From Actinoplanes campanulatus (GTDB lineage: Bacteria; Actinomycetota; Actinomycetes; Mycobacteriales; Micromonosporaceae): DNA of 64,000 nt. A program made the position numbers and the translations under genes. Below, one piece after another: positions 27,576 through 35,827 of the stretch. The notes under the pieces are model-generated. The model saw only the letters and a list, made by a program, of their open reading frames with translations, searched no databases and was not told the origin of the DNA. How positions within the stretch are numbered: position 1 is the stretch's first letter; each line of letters opens with the position of its first letter. The stretch spans positions 62,001-126,000 of the forward strand of contig NZ_BMPW01000020.1 in the NCBI RefSeq assembly GCF_014647795.1, in the 5' to 3' direction.

Positions 27576-27874
27576 CCGCCACCCGCGACTACGCGATCCG
27601 CCGGCTCGGCGCCGACATCCTCACCATCGACGGCGATCGGCCGCGACCACGCACGCACACACTGATTCGCGACCCGAAGGAGCGCGCCATGCACCGTGAC
27701 CGCAGCAAGGACACCAACTACCGGCCGGAACCGTGTCAGCCGTGTGCCCCCATGTTCGGAGAGGATGCCGCACATGCAGACCTGGAATACCCCGCACCGG
27801 ACCCGACCCCGGAACAGTTGGCCGCCGACGGGCAAGCCGTACTCGACCGCATTCGCTCCATCGCCGCCAACTGA
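27572..27874 (+). CDS. Small hypothetical protein
   Basis: 100 residues from GTG 27572. Basic N-terminus (RDYAIRRLGADILTIDGDRP), CQPCAP in the middle, acidic helical end (TPEQLAADGQAVLDRIRSI). An internal ATG at 27689 following AAGGAG (27678-27683) could make a shorter product. Confidence 0.5.
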   Translation: MTATRDYAIRRLGADILTIDGDRPRPRTHTLIRDPKERAMHRDRSKDTNYRPEPCQPCAPMFGEDAAHADLEYPAPDPTPEQLAADGQAVLDRIRSIAAN

Positions 27875-27924
27875 CCGCCTGCCGGGCGGCTCCGGTCGCC
27901 CGGCCCCACCCGAGGAGAACCCGC

Positions 27925-28110
27925 ATGAACGACAACCCGCAGCTGCTCATCTCCGACGAAACCCTCGCCGAAGTCGCCGCCATGGAAGAACGCGACCGCC
28001 TCGCCGGCGGCCCACCGTGGGAGATCGCCGACCATCCCGACAACTTCCAGCCCGGCGGCTGGCACCGCGGCCAACTGTGGGGGATGAGCATCGACGAGGA
28101 GATTCCCTGA
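27925..28110 (+). CDS. Small hypothetical protein (61 residues)
   Basis: ATG 27925 follows GAGGAG. Acidic, Trp-rich: LISDETLAEVAAMEERDRLA and PGGWHRGQLWGMSID. It shares one base with the next gene's ATG (TGATG). Confidence 0.55.
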   Translation: MNDNPQLLISDETLAEVAAMEERDRLAGGPPWEIADHPDNFQPGGWHRGQLWGMSIDEEIP

Positions 28111-28343
28111 TGCGCGTCGACCGCTCAGACGATCCCAGCCTGGACCTGTGGGAGCAGCACTACGCCGCCGAGGACGACTCGGTCACCTGTACCAACCAGC
28201 GCTGCGGGCACCCCGTGTGGCGGCACTACGGCAGCGTGCCCGGACTGGACCGGGTGTGCTCGTGCGGTTGTACCGCGTGGGGCAAGACGCCCGACGCCGT
28301 TCTTGCCTGGATCGAGGGTAAGAACGGCGAGGAGAACGTCTGA
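28110..28343 (+). CDS. Small zinc-binding-like protein
   Basis: 77 residues with CTNQRCGHPVWRH and VCSCGCTAWG, a plausible four-Cys zinc site. It ends with an acidic helix (VLAWIEGKNGEENV) and overlaps the next start (TGATG). Confidence 0.6.
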   Translation: MRVDRSDDPSLDLWEQHYAAEDDSVTCTNQRCGHPVWRHYGSVPGLDRVCSCGCTAWGKTPDAVLAWIEGKNGEENV

Positions 28344-28588
28344 TGGGCTACCTGCCGCTGAGGGACACGTTCGACCTGGAGCATGCCGCCGCCGACATCG
28401 ACGCCCTGGTCGAGCGGATGGCCGTCGAGTACCGGGCCGGGATCCACGAGGACCAGTGCGCGTGTCCCGGCTATCCGGTCACCTGCAAGATCGGTGCCGG
28501 GATGGAGCCGGAGAACGACTTCGTGATCGGCTGGCTGCTGCGGGAAGGCTGGATCAGCCTCGACCAGATCCGCAGCGCGACAGCGTAG
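28343..28588 (+). CDS. Small hypothetical protein
   Basis: 81 residues; AGGAG lies upstream. Helical N-terminus (FDLEHAAADIDALVERMAVE), a Cys-containing middle (CACPGYPVTCKIG) and a C-terminal helix-turn. Last gene of the rightward run. Confidence 0.55.
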   Translation: MGYLPLRDTFDLEHAAADIDALVERMAVEYRAGIHEDQCACPGYPVTCKIGAGMEPENDFVIGWLLREGWISLDQIRSATA

Positions 28589-28643
28589 GTGCCCGCCCCG
28601 GCACGGGGAACGGGGCGGACCACACCAGCATCGAGCCACCCAG

Positions 28644-28676
28644 CCCGCCGTGACGCGTAGGCACACGGCGGGTTTC
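28644..28676 (+). terminator. Rho-independent terminator
   Basis: CCCGCCGTG pairs with CACGGCGGG around eleven bases and is followed by TTTCT. It closes the small-gene run 25667-28588. Confidence 0.75.
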
Positions 28677-28879
28677 TGCTGCCCGAACGGCCCCGATCGG
28701 CGGTTCGATCGGGTGGCGGTAATCCCCGGAACGGCGTTGTTACCCGACGGGATCCTCCGACCGGCCACACCACATCACCCAGAATGATCGATCGCGGTCA
28801 GAAAGGCCCATGGAGGCACCCCTTACGCGGGCGTAACGTTCCGTCCCACCACGATCACCTGACGCTACAGGAGGCAACG

Positions 28880-29200
28880 ATGCCGACATCAGCCGAGGTC
28901 ATCCAGATGGCAGTCACTGCCGTCACCGAATCCGCCGCACGCTACGGCGTCACCGACACCACCGTCGCCGAACTCCGCAACCGCATCCACGGCAAACCCG
29001 GCTACGCCGAAGGCTATTTGAACGGCAACCTCACCGCGCTGCTGGTCCGGATCGCCGACGACCACCACACCGACTGCGACGAGCCGATCTGCCGCACCTG
29101 CGACAACCTACGAGACGCCCTCACCATCCGGCTCGCCGACATGACCACCGACCCCCGCATGCGTCGGCCCCGCCCTGCACGATGGCCGCTCCAGGGCTGA
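28880..29200 (+). CDS. Hypothetical protein with Cys motif
   Basis: 106 residues from ATG 28880 (AGGAGG). Mostly helical (AVTAVTESAARYGVTDTTVA) with CDEPICRTCDNLRDAL, a likely zinc knuckle joined to a helix, and a basic end (RRPRPARWPLQG). It stands alone after a 290-base gap holding the terminator and its promoter, and converges on the ImuA'-like gene with a one-base gap. Confidence 0.6.
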   Translation: MPTSAEVIQMAVTAVTESAARYGVTDTTVAELRNRIHGKPGYAEGYLNGNLTALLVRIADDHHTDCDEPICRTCDNLRDALTIRLADMTTDPRMRRPRPARWPLQG

Positions 29201-29201
29201 C

Positions 29202-30044
29202 CTAACTCAGCCGCCGGCCCGTGACGGGGACACGCATGCCCGCCCACAGGTCGGCAGGCGGCGGTAACGGTTCCACACGCTCCCACAGGGCGTTGCCCGC
29301 CGCTGGCGGCGGCCCGGCATCGACGGGCGACGCCGGAATCTGGATCGGCGGGCGGGTGTCACCGACAGCAAGGGTGGCCGTTTTCGGCCGGACAGCCCTA
29401 CCGCGCCCGGCCGCCCGCACGTCGATCTGGCTGTCGCGGAGGCGGCCGCCGCCGTCACGGAGTCCGTGCCAGCGGCGGCCGGTCACCTCGAGGACGACTT
29501 CGGCGCCCGTCCAAGCGCGAGTGGGGATGAGGACGGCGCCTTTCTGTCGGGCCCGCGCCGACAGAGCCTTCATGACCGTGTCGCTGGTGCCGGGCGGAGG
29601 TTGAACGGCGACCAGGTCGATGCCGTCGAGCAGGGAGGCGACGATGGTCGGCCAGTCCGGGCCGGGCTCCGGCACGAGGGCGAGCCGGTCGAGGGGCACG
29701 CCGGCCTCTGCGGCGGCGAGGCACCCGAACTCGGGTTTCCCGACAACCGCAGCCCAACTGCCGGTGTCGCGCATGGCGGCGGCGAGCAGGGTGATGAGCA
29801 GGCTGGTCGAACCGACCGCCGCGATCGTGGTGCCGCGGCGCAGGCCGGTCCACGGCAGCAGCGGCAGGATCTGCGGATCGCACGGCAGCAGTTGGGTGGT
29901 GGCGGGGGTGATGTCGTCGCCGGTGGTGACCGGCTGGGTCAGCAGGGCGGTGGTGCCGCGAGTCTGGGCCTGCTGGTTGACGCGTGCGAGAGCGGCGTGG
30001 ACGTCGTCTACGTCGCCGATGAGACCGCCGTTCCATGGCGCCAT
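29202..30044 (-). CDS. ImuA'-like RecA-fold protein
   Basis: 280 residues. LLPWTGLRRGTTIAAVGS, TSLLITLLAAAMRDTGSWAA and VVGKPEFGCLAAAEAGVPLD, then LALVPEPGPDWPTIVASLLD, match the actinobacterial ImuA' (RecA-related) family, which acts with ImuB and DnaE2 in SOS mutagenesis. The Walker A Lys is absent (GSTSLL), as I recall for other family members. A C-terminal tail with PPPADLWAGMRVPVTG could mediate partner binding. No imuB or dnaE2 lies nearby. A LexA-type box stands upstream, so damage-induced expression is likely. Confidence 0.7.
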   Translation of the reverse strand: MAPWNGGLIGDVDDVHAALARVNQQAQTRGTTALLTQPVTTGDDITPATTQLLPCDPQILPLLPWTGLRRGTTIAAVGSTSLLITLLAAAMRDTGSWAAVVGKPEFGCLAAAEAGVPLDRLALVPEPGPDWPTIVASLLDGIDLVAVQPPPGTSDTVMKALSARARQKGAVLIPTRAWTGAEVVLEVTGRRWHGLRDGGGRLRDSQIDVRAAGRGRAVRPKTATLAVGDTRPPIQIPASPVDAGPPPAAGNALWERVEPLPPPADLWAGMRVPVTGRRLS

Positions 30045-30119
30045 GCTGTGCTCCCCGTGCCAGTGCTGGCCGCCGGGGAAGAGGCGACACGTCGTTGACC
30101 AGCCGGTTCGCGGGCCGAC

Positions 30120-30135
30120 TCGAACGGATGTTCTA
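30120..30135 (-). promoter_or_regulatory. LexA/SOS box
   Basis: TCGAAC-GGAT-GTTCTA matches the actinobacterial SOS box TCGAAC(N4)GTTCGA at 11 of 12 specified bases. It lies about 75 bases before the ImuA'-like start, in the promoter position. Confidence 0.7.
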
Positions 30136-30207
30136 GACGTGACTGTAGCGCATGATCATGGAATGGGCAGCAGAGAGCCCCGGACCGAAACCCAGGGCCT
30201 ACTGCGC

Positions 30208-30447
30208 TCAGGCCAGCTTCGCCGCCAGCTCGGCCACCATCTCCGGCGGAAGGCGCCGCTTCAAGGTCTCAGCCACCTGTTCCGCCGAGTCCGCACGGAC
30301 CGTAAATGTTGGTGGGCGGAAGCCGGCCTGAACCATGGCAGCATGCGCTGTCATCTTCTTTTGCACCACCTGCTGATACAACTCCGGCGCGTCGCGCTCA
30401 AGGCGATTCAAGGCGTATCGGCGACTGGTGCCGCGGTGCACAGTCAC
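30208..30447 (-). CDS. Small helical protein sharing a domain with its upstream neighbour
   Basis: 79 residues from GTG 30447, in a GTGA overlap. GTSRRYALNRLERDAPELYQ, TAHAAMVQAGFRPPTFTV and AEQVAETLKRRLPPEMVAEL form a helix-turn domain widely seen in phage and plasmid proteins of unknown function. The last 60 residues align along their length with the C-terminus of the 30444-31094 product (AHAAMVQAGF versus ANAAAHQLGW). A DNA-binding role is inference. Confidence 0.65.
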   Translation of the reverse strand: MTVHRGTSRRYALNRLERDAPELYQQVVQKKMTAHAAMVQAGFRPPTFTVRADSAEQVAETLKRRLPPEMVAELAAKLA

Positions 30448-31094
30448 TCATCACCACCGAGAATTGCGGCCAACCGCTTGATGTCGTCCGGATCCATGGT
30501 GCGGCGCAGCGCCTCAGCCACCCGCTCAGGGGAAGACACGACGATGCGTGGGCGACGCCAACCCAACTGATGCGCGGCGGCATTGGCGGTCAATTCGCCC
30601 GAGATTACGCGAGCGGCCATCTCAGGAGCGGATGACTTGAGTCTGGAAAGAATGTGATCAGCTGTTTCTCGTTTCAAAACAGTGGCACTGTTTTGAAGGT
30701 AGTCAGAGCGTCGATCTCCTCCCCTGGACGAGGCAATGGGAATCTCCGACAGGAGCAACGTCTTCACCTGATCTCGCATTGCAGCTATGCGGTAGGCAAC
30801 CTTTGGAACCGCCTCGTGGGGATGACGCAGGCCAAGGACCTTCGGCAGCTGGTCCGGATCGAAGCCCAGACCAAACGGCTTTCGCGCTTCAACGAAGTCC
30901 CGGAACCGGCCCGCGAACGACACCCCCTTCGCGTCACACATCCGCTCCCACGTGCGGTCTTCGACAATCGCCGCAAGGAGATCCAGCGCCCCGGCCGGCG
31001 ACGCTCCATCGCGATGCAGCGCCTCCCCTGCCCGGTGCACCCGGCGCTGCTCATCGGTCAGTTCAGGCATCGACACCTCACGCATACCGGTCAC
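30444..31094 (-). CDS. Hypothetical DNA-binding-like protein
   Basis: 216 residues starting with GTG in a GTGA overlap with the helicase stop. The N-terminal helical domain (LTDEQRRVHRAGEALHRDGA, TWERMCDAKGVSFAGRFRDF) is followed by GGDRRSDYLQNSATVLKRET and a C-terminal domain shared with the next gene (LTANAAAHQLGWRRPRIVV). The GGDR(R/K)SDY...VL...TADHILSRL order recurs in phage/plasmid proteins predicted to bind DNA. Confidence 0.65.
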   Translation of the reverse strand: MTGMREVSMPELTDEQRRVHRAGEALHRDGASPAGALDLLAAIVEDRTWERMCDAKGVSFAGRFRDFVEARKPFGLGFDPDQLPKVLGLRHPHEAVPKVAYRIAAMRDQVKTLLLSEIPIASSRGGDRRSDYLQNSATVLKRETADHILSRLKSSAPEMAARVISGELTANAAAHQLGWRRPRIVVSSPERVAEALRRTMDPDDIKRLAAILGGDE

Positions 31095-33145
31095 ACGATC
31101 GCCTCCTCAGGCAGCGAGCGGGCCGTGTTCAACCTCTTCAACGCCTGCTCAACGGTCCACACGTCATCGGCATAGCAGCCCGCCGCCGCGTTCACGGACG
31201 CCGTCACCCGCTTCACGTTCGCCCGGAACTGCGGGTGCTTCGGGTCCATGCCCCGCCGCGCCAGATACGACGTGATGGCCTTACTGGTCTCCCGGTTGAT
31301 TGCCTTGATCTGCTCCTGCTCGGTCAGTGGTGCCGCCGTCGACACCGGCAGAGCCTGTTCAGGAACATCGGCGCGTGTGGCGGCCATCTCCGACAGTCGC
31401 AGCCCCAACTTCTCGGCGAACTCCTTCAGCTTCGTCACGTCCTCCACCGAGTCGATGTCGTGCTTGATCGCCCGAATCAGCATCAACTCATCGGCGTCCA
31501 CCTCCGAATCGTTACCGACAGCCCTGACCTGGGTAGCGTGCGCCGACTCGACCCAGCCGAGTTCGTCCTCTCGGGTGCGGCTTGCGCCCGCTTCCCGGTC
31601 CGCGTCGGCCTCACGGCGCGCACGCTCCCGCAGCCCCTGCTCCGACTCGCCACGCATGAACTCGATGAACCTCGTCATCTCAGGGTCGTCGGGGCAGATC
31701 ACACGACACGACTGGCCCCGCCGTTCGGCGCCCTTCCACATGCGCAACCCTCGGCCCACCAACTGCGACAAGTGCCCCCAGTCGCGGTAGTTGGTGAGCA
31801 CCCCCACCACCGTGATCTCGGGGCAGTCATAGCCGATGAACGCCTTACGGACCGTGACCAGCACGTCGGCGGCCTGGGACTTGAAGTTGCGCAGCGACCG
31901 TTCGGCCTCCTCGCCATCACCGGAAACGGAGATCATCACCTTGAGGTCTGGGTACTGGCGACGCAGGTACGCCTCCACCGCCTTGGCCTCGCTCTGCTGC
32001 ATGCACGAGATCAGACCGCGATACGAGCGGTGCAAGCGCTGCTTCTCCCGCACCGCGGCAACAACCTCGTCCGCGATCGGCTTCCACACGTCGGGCTTAC
32101 ACATGACTTCCCGCAGGTCTGCGCCACTGAGAGACAGGTCGTACTCGTTGACGGTGTTGTCGACGTACTTGTACCGCACCCGGGCGTCGATCATCGTCGC
32201 TTCGAAGCGCCGCAGATAGCCCTCCGCGATGCCCGTGGCATAGCCGGCCTCGGCATGGTGAACGAGTTTGCGTTTCCCTTCCTCGTCCTCCGGTTCGTAG
32301 TCGGCGAGGATCAGCGGCTGGCCGTCGGAACGGTACGGCGTTCCGGTCAGCAGCAGCGTGTGGGCGGCGTACTCGTGCATCTCCCGCATCCACCGGCCGG
32401 CCGCGGTTCCACCGGTCTCGTCGTCGTCGCCGGACGTTCCACAGAACTGGGCTTCGTCGGCGACCAGCAGGAACCGGCCTTTGTTCTTGGCGGCCCAATG
32501 GTCGATGTAGATGTCGGGAGACTTCACCAACGCCGAATAGGTGGTGACCATGCCGACGCCGCGTTCACCCGGCGGGATAAGCGGCAGCCGGTTCGGGACG
32601 TGCCGGAACGCAGACAGACGGCTTCGGGAGTCGAACAGCCGATGGTCGCCGCCGAAGATGTTGCCGTTCGGTTCGGGCTGGTCGAGGCGGTGCAGCCATG
32701 ACACTTCGCACTGGCGGGCAAGAACGAGGCGGGGTACGAACACGGCGGCGTAGTCGATGAGGCCTTCCCGGTACAGGTAGGTGGCGACGGCCTGGTAGGT
32801 GAGGGTTTTGCCGGAGCCGGGGCTGGCGAGGACGACGGTGGTTTTCCGGTCAGAGGAGAAACCGTCGAGGACGCTTTTGACGACCTCGCCTTGGAACGGG
32901 CGGGGTTTGAATGTGTCGGCGTAGGCCATGGGCTGGGCTCCTTTGCGCAGGTTGCAGCCAGCGCAGAGCGCTTGGCCGTTGACGAGTTCGGTGGCCCCGC
33001 CGTGGGTGTGGGCCTTTTTGTGGTCGGCATGCCATCCGGGCGGCAGCGGGTTGCCGCATTCTTCGCAGGTGCCGTCGGAGGAGATGTAGAGCAGGTTGCG
33101 TTGCCGGTTACTGAAGCGTCGACGTGGGTCGCGGTCGCTGCTCAA
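31091..33145 (-). CDS. HNH endonuclease-SF2 helicase fusion
   Basis: 684 residues. Residues 20-72 are an HNH nuclease module (CEECGNPLPPGWHADHKKAH, NGQALCAGCNLRKGA). A DEAD/DEAH-type superfamily 2 helicase follows: Walker A ASPGSGKT near 107, DEAQ box VADEAQF near 230, LLTGTPYRSDG, and motif VI QLVGRGLR near 455. A helical C-terminal region (from about 500) is unassigned. The start is TTG 33145, overlapping a nine-codon leader frame (33142-33171) by TTGA, with no ribosome site of its own. It is the first gene of a three-gene coupled operon. Confidence 0.75.
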   Translation of the reverse strand: MSSDRDPRRRFSNRQRNLLYISSDGTCEECGNPLPPGWHADHKKAHTHGGATELVNGQALCAGCNLRKGAQPMAYADTFKPRPFQGEVVKSVLDGFSSDRKTTVVLASPGSGKTLTYQAVATYLYREGLIDYAAVFVPRLVLARQCEVSWLHRLDQPEPNGNIFGGDHRLFDSRSRLSAFRHVPNRLPLIPPGERGVGMVTTYSALVKSPDIYIDHWAAKNKGRFLLVADEAQFCGTSGDDDETGGTAAGRWMREMHEYAAHTLLLTGTPYRSDGQPLILADYEPEDEEGKRKLVHHAEAGYATGIAEGYLRRFEATMIDARVRYKYVDNTVNEYDLSLSGADLREVMCKPDVWKPIADEVVAAVREKQRLHRSYRGLISCMQQSEAKAVEAYLRRQYPDLKVMISVSGDGEEAERSLRNFKSQAADVLVTVRKAFIGYDCPEITVVGVLTNYRDWGHLSQLVGRGLRMWKGAERRGQSCRVICPDDPEMTRFIEFMRGESEQGLRERARREADADREAGASRTREDELGWVESAHATQVRAVGNDSEVDADELMLIRAIKHDIDSVEDVTKLKEFAEKLGLRLSEMAATRADVPEQALPVSTAAPLTEQEQIKAINRETSKAITSYLARRGMDPKHPQFRANVKRVTASVNAAAGCYADDVWTVEQALKRLNTARSLPEEAIV

Positions 33146-33255
33146 ACGGCGCTCGGGGTGATCGTTTCCATGAGGCGAAGCTAGATCGCTTCCTGTTGGC
33201 GCTGACGGACCCGATGTGCGTTATATTCGGCGTCACATTCGCTGCTGAGCAGCGG

Positions 33256-33291
33256 AAAAGGCCCCGTGCCGTAACAGCACAGGGCCTTTTT
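33256..33291. terminator. Bidirectional rho-independent terminator
   Basis: AAAAGGCCCCGTGC and GCACAGGGCCTTTTT pair around seven bases, with A and T runs on both sides. In the leftward direction it ends the long small-gene operon before the helicase promoter. Confidence 0.8.
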
Positions 33292-33297
33292 GTCAGG

Positions 33298-33774
33298 TCA
33301 GATGGCCAGTGCTTCCGGCACCCGCCACTCCGGGTGCGGATCCTCGGCAGGGTCACCGGTCTGCGAACCACCATGCGTCGCCCGCAACAGGAACCGGCTG
33401 CCGTCCGCGGCGACCAGGCCGACCCCGGCCGGCGCGACACCACGAGCATCCGTCGGGCCGAGATCCGGCAGCGCGACCAAACGCCACGCCTTCAACTCGG
33501 CCGGGCGGGCAGCATCGAGCAGCTTGACCGCCAGCACGGCGATCCGCTGGGCGCCGAGCTTCGGCGGCGGCAGCACCTCCGGCAGGTCGACCGGGGTTTC
33601 GCCCCGCCAGGTGGTGCCCCACAGGTAGGTGGAACCGCCCCGCGTGTCCTTCACCGCAACCCCGGCCGGCGACTGCGGGGTGCCTTCCCCGTAGAGGCGC
33701 ACGTCGGCAACGTCCGGATGCTGCGCGGCAACGAACAGCCGTTGGAGCAGGTCCAGTACGTCGACCAACTGCAT
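33298..33774 (-). CDS. Hypothetical protein
   Basis: 158 residues from ATG 33774. LVDVLDLLQRLFVAAQHPDV opens a mixed alpha/beta sequence with STYLWGTTWRGETP and AGVGLVAADGSRFLLRATHG. It lacks Cys. Last gene of the leftward operon, seven bases from the terminator. Not recognised. Confidence 0.6.
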   Translation of the reverse strand: MQLVDVLDLLQRLFVAAQHPDVADVRLYGEGTPQSPAGVAVKDTRGGSTYLWGTTWRGETPVDLPEVLPPPKLGAQRIAVLAVKLLDAARPAELKAWRLVALPDLGPTDARGVAPAGVGLVAADGSRFLLRATHGGSQTGDPAEDPHPEWRVPEALAI

Positions 33775-33806
33775 GACGCCTCCAAGATCACACGGGTGGG
33801 GTGAGC

Positions 33807-34013
33807 CTACGCCGGAGCCCGGAACTCCGCAGAAACCCGGGCCAGCACCGGCGTCGACTCCAACTCGTGCCGCTCCGCATGCTGGACGTCCGCCGCGGCA
33901 CGCATCTGCCGGTGCGTGAACCCGCCGTGAGCCTCCGCCAGATCGATCTCGACCTTGCAGTACTTCCCACACGGATACTCGACGTAGTACGTCTCCTGCG
34001 GCTCGCCGGTCAC
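33807..34013 (-). CDS. Small hypothetical protein (68 residues)
   Basis: YYVEYPCGKYCKVEIDLAEA has two Cys in a short beta hairpin; a basic helix follows (RQMRAAADVQHAERHELES). It overlaps the upstream gene by four bases. Confidence 0.55.
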   Translation of the reverse strand: MTGEPQETYYVEYPCGKYCKVEIDLAEAHGGFTHRQMRAAADVQHAERHELESTPVLARVSAEFRAPA

Positions 34014-34180
34014 TGCTCACCCTCAACTCTCGTGTGCCCGCTACTCCGCTGCTCGATCTCCGCCACTTGGCGGAGAAGCTCCCGAGCCTCCGCAACCGCC
34101 CGCTGACGCCGCTTCTTCTCACCCGGCAGCGGGAACAGACCCATGCCGACCACCGTCAGAGCAGGCGTCTCGTCGCCCAT
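34010..34180 (-). CDS. Small basic helical protein (56 residues)
   Basis: ATG 34180 shares its A with the upstream TGA. LPGEKKRRQRAVAEARELLR forms a strongly basic amphipathic helix after a hydrophobic N-terminus. It may bind nucleic acid; no family known. Confidence 0.5.
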   Translation of the reverse strand: MGDETPALTVVGMGLFPLPGEKKRRQRAVAEARELLRQVAEIEQRSSGHTRVEGEQ

Positions 34181-34359
34181 CAGGCACCTAGCCCGTGGCG
34201 GACGTGCCGGCCGATCCGCTGCTCCAGGTCCTCCAGCGCGAGATGGGCGGCCTCGTGCCAGCCGGACAGGTTCGGGTCGTCCAGGATCTCCCGCAACACC
34301 CGCGGATCCTGCGACTGCGGCATCGTGGTGGACGCGGGCGGCGTCATCGTGGCGGTCAC
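34180..34359 (-). CDS. Small helical protein (59 residues)
   Basis: GTG 34359 overlaps the upstream stop. PRVLREILDDPNLSGWHEAA and HLALEDLEQRIGRHVRHGLG suggest a two-helix fold. GTGA and TGATG overlaps at both ends show tight coupling. Confidence 0.5.
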   Translation of the reverse strand: MTATMTPPASTTMPQSQDPRVLREILDDPNLSGWHEAAHLALEDLEQRIGRHVRHGLGA

Positions 34360-34526
34360 TGCGCACCCGCCTCGGCGAGCGCCTTGTTGGCCTCGGCCCG
34401 AATGTTCTCCAGCGCGGTGTGCGGCGCCTCGGCCCCACCATCCGCCACCAGAATGATCTGCACCAGTGCGGCCCGGAACCGGTCGTGGTCCGCCGCCATT
34501 AGTTCCAGTCGATCGTCATGTCCCAT
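34356..34526 (-). CDS. Small helical protein (56 residues)
   Basis: ATG 34526. MGHDDRLELMAADHDRFRAA and HTALENIRAEANKALAEAG are two amphipathic helices. The composition is similar to the preceding small protein. Confidence 0.5.
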   Translation of the reverse strand: MGHDDRLELMAADHDRFRAALVQIILVADGGAEAPHTALENIRAEANKALAEAGAQ

Positions 34527-34529
34527 GGT

Positions 34530-34739
34530 TCAGTTCTCCTCGTCCAGGAATGCGAGCCGCGCGACCCGATACGTGTCACGGGGCCGGCCGTACAGGTTGT
34601 TGGCATCGGACTGCAGTTCGGCCGCGTGTTCGACGGCCTGCGCCCGGTCGGTTTCGGGCCACACGCTGAACAGTTGCTCAGTAGCCTCGCTGCCGCGATC
34701 CCGACGGTGCAGGATCACGTACTGCGGAACAGAGGTCAT
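34530..34739 (-). CDS. Small hypothetical protein (69 residues)
   Basis: ATG 34739 shares one base with the upstream stop. The order QYVILHRRDRGSEATEQLFS, then DRAQAVEHAAELQSDANNLY and a final strand, gives a beta-alpha-beta pattern. Confidence 0.55.
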   Translation of the reverse strand: MTSVPQYVILHRRDRGSEATEQLFSVWPETDRAQAVEHAAELQSDANNLYGRPRDTYRVARLAFLDEEN

Positions 34740-35014
34740 CAGATCTCCTCGAAGGTGTCGTTGCAGGTACACACGAACTCGCCTGGCGTCAGGTCGGGCG
34801 CATCCCACGGCCTTAAGCCGCACGTCGGGCACGGAAGGGCAGGCGCAGACAGCCGGCCGTGCGCGTCCTCGACCACACCCAGCTCGGCGAGCGCATCCGT
34901 CAGGAACCGGGACGTCGACAGCACCTGAAACCGGGCGGCCAGATCTGTGCGGGTGGAAGCGCCGGCCGCGATCGCGGCGAGCACCGTGTCAGCGGTGATG
35001 TCACGGGCGCTCAC
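34739..35014 (-). CDS. Winged-helix-like protein with zinc ribbon
   Basis: 91 residues. Residues 5-50 resemble a winged helix (VLAAIAAGASTRTDLAARFQ, TSRFLTDALAELGVVEDAHG), and the tail has CPTCGLRPWD and CTCND, a probable zinc ribbon. It may be a small transcription factor of the cassette. Confidence 0.6.
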   Translation of the reverse strand: MSARDITADTVLAAIAAGASTRTDLAARFQVLSTSRFLTDALAELGVVEDAHGRLSAPALPCPTCGLRPWDAPDLTPGEFVCTCNDTFEEI

Positions 35015-35205
35015 GGCCGCTGCACCTTGACGTCGGCGCCCAAAGCGCGGGCCACATCCTCCGCCACGACCGCGGCAACCAGCGGCGTCGACAGCGGCGG
35101 CTCGTCGGGAAAATCGGAGTCGTCGGACGCTGACCCGATCGGCTTACCGTCGGCGTAGATCGTCAATGCCGACGGGGTGTGCCAGCGGATCAGGACCGTG
35201 GGCAC
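35011..35205 (-). CDS. Small hypothetical protein (64 residues)
   Basis: GTG 35205 lies inside the 3' end of the upstream gene (16-base overlap). TVLIRWHTPSALTIYADGKP and LVAAVVAEDVARALGADVKV form a beta-hairpin-helix pattern. Confidence 0.5.
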   Translation of the reverse strand: MPTVLIRWHTPSALTIYADGKPIGSASDDSDFPDEPPLSTPLVAAVVAEDVARALGADVKVQRP

Positions 35206-35651
35206 GACGGCTCCCGGTAGCGGGCCAGCGCCTGCTCGAACACGGGATCGTCGTCCAGGAAGCTGTGGCCGGGGAAGTCGGCGTCCGGGATGGCCGGCTC
35301 CGGCAGGGCATCGATGGCCTGCACGGACACGCCAGCGTGCCCGCACGCCATGCGCACGACCGACACCGGCGCCGCCAGCCGCGGCAGGTGCGAGTCGAAC
35401 GTGAACGTCTTCGGCTCGCCGCCGGCTAATTCCTCGGTGCAGACCAGCGCCCAGCCGCGGTCCTCGTTCCAGCCCAGCCACACCTCATCCCAGTTCGCAA
35501 ACCAGTCCGCCGCAGCCGGCGACCGGGGGTCGAGCTGGATGCCACCGCCGCGCGGATCCTCGTCCTCGGCGTGCTCGTTCAGGGTCTCGAACCCGGCATG
35601 AATCAGCGCCTCCTGAACGGCGGCAATGTACGGGCCGTGGTCGGTGCTCAC
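35190..35651 (-). CDS. DUF6292-like protein
   Basis: 153 residues. YIAAVQEALIHAGFETLNEH, WDEVWLGWNEDRGWALVCTE and LPRLAAPVSVVRMACGHAGV give the layout of the actinobacterial DUF6292 family, as I recall it. The C-terminus is acidic. Function of the family is unknown. Confidence 0.6.
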   Translation of the reverse strand: MSTDHGPYIAAVQEALIHAGFETLNEHAEDEDPRGGGIQLDPRSPAAADWFANWDEVWLGWNEDRGWALVCTEELAGGEPKTFTFDSHLPRLAAPVSVVRMACGHAGVSVQAIDALPEPAIPDADFPGHSFLDDDPVFEQALARYREPSCPRS

Positions 35652-35827
35652 TGCTGGTCCTCCTCGGCAGAAACCCTGAGGACCGACACCCGGTCCTCAG
35701 GTATGGAACCCAGCAGCGTCATCCGCGCATCGTCGGCGTCAACCGCGGTGACAGTGCTGGTGTGGATCTGGCGCGGGGTGGACTCGTCGAGGAACACCCA
35801 CTCGACAGCGAAGGGCACCGCAGTCAC
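35648..35827 (-). CDS. Small beta-rich protein (59 residues)
   Basis: GTG 35827, coupled at both ends. VPFAVEWVFLDESTPRQIHT, TAVDADDARMTLLG and a last strand give an alternating beta/alpha pattern. Confidence 0.5.
   Translation of the reverse strand: MTAVPFAVEWVFLDESTPRQIHTSTVTAVDADDARMTLLGSIPEDRVSVLRVSAEEDQQ

Noticed and set aside
33142-33171. Nine-codon leader frame METITPSAV overlapping the helicase start
   Set aside because: It has no ribosome site of its own; kept only as a remark because the TTGA overlap could be chance.
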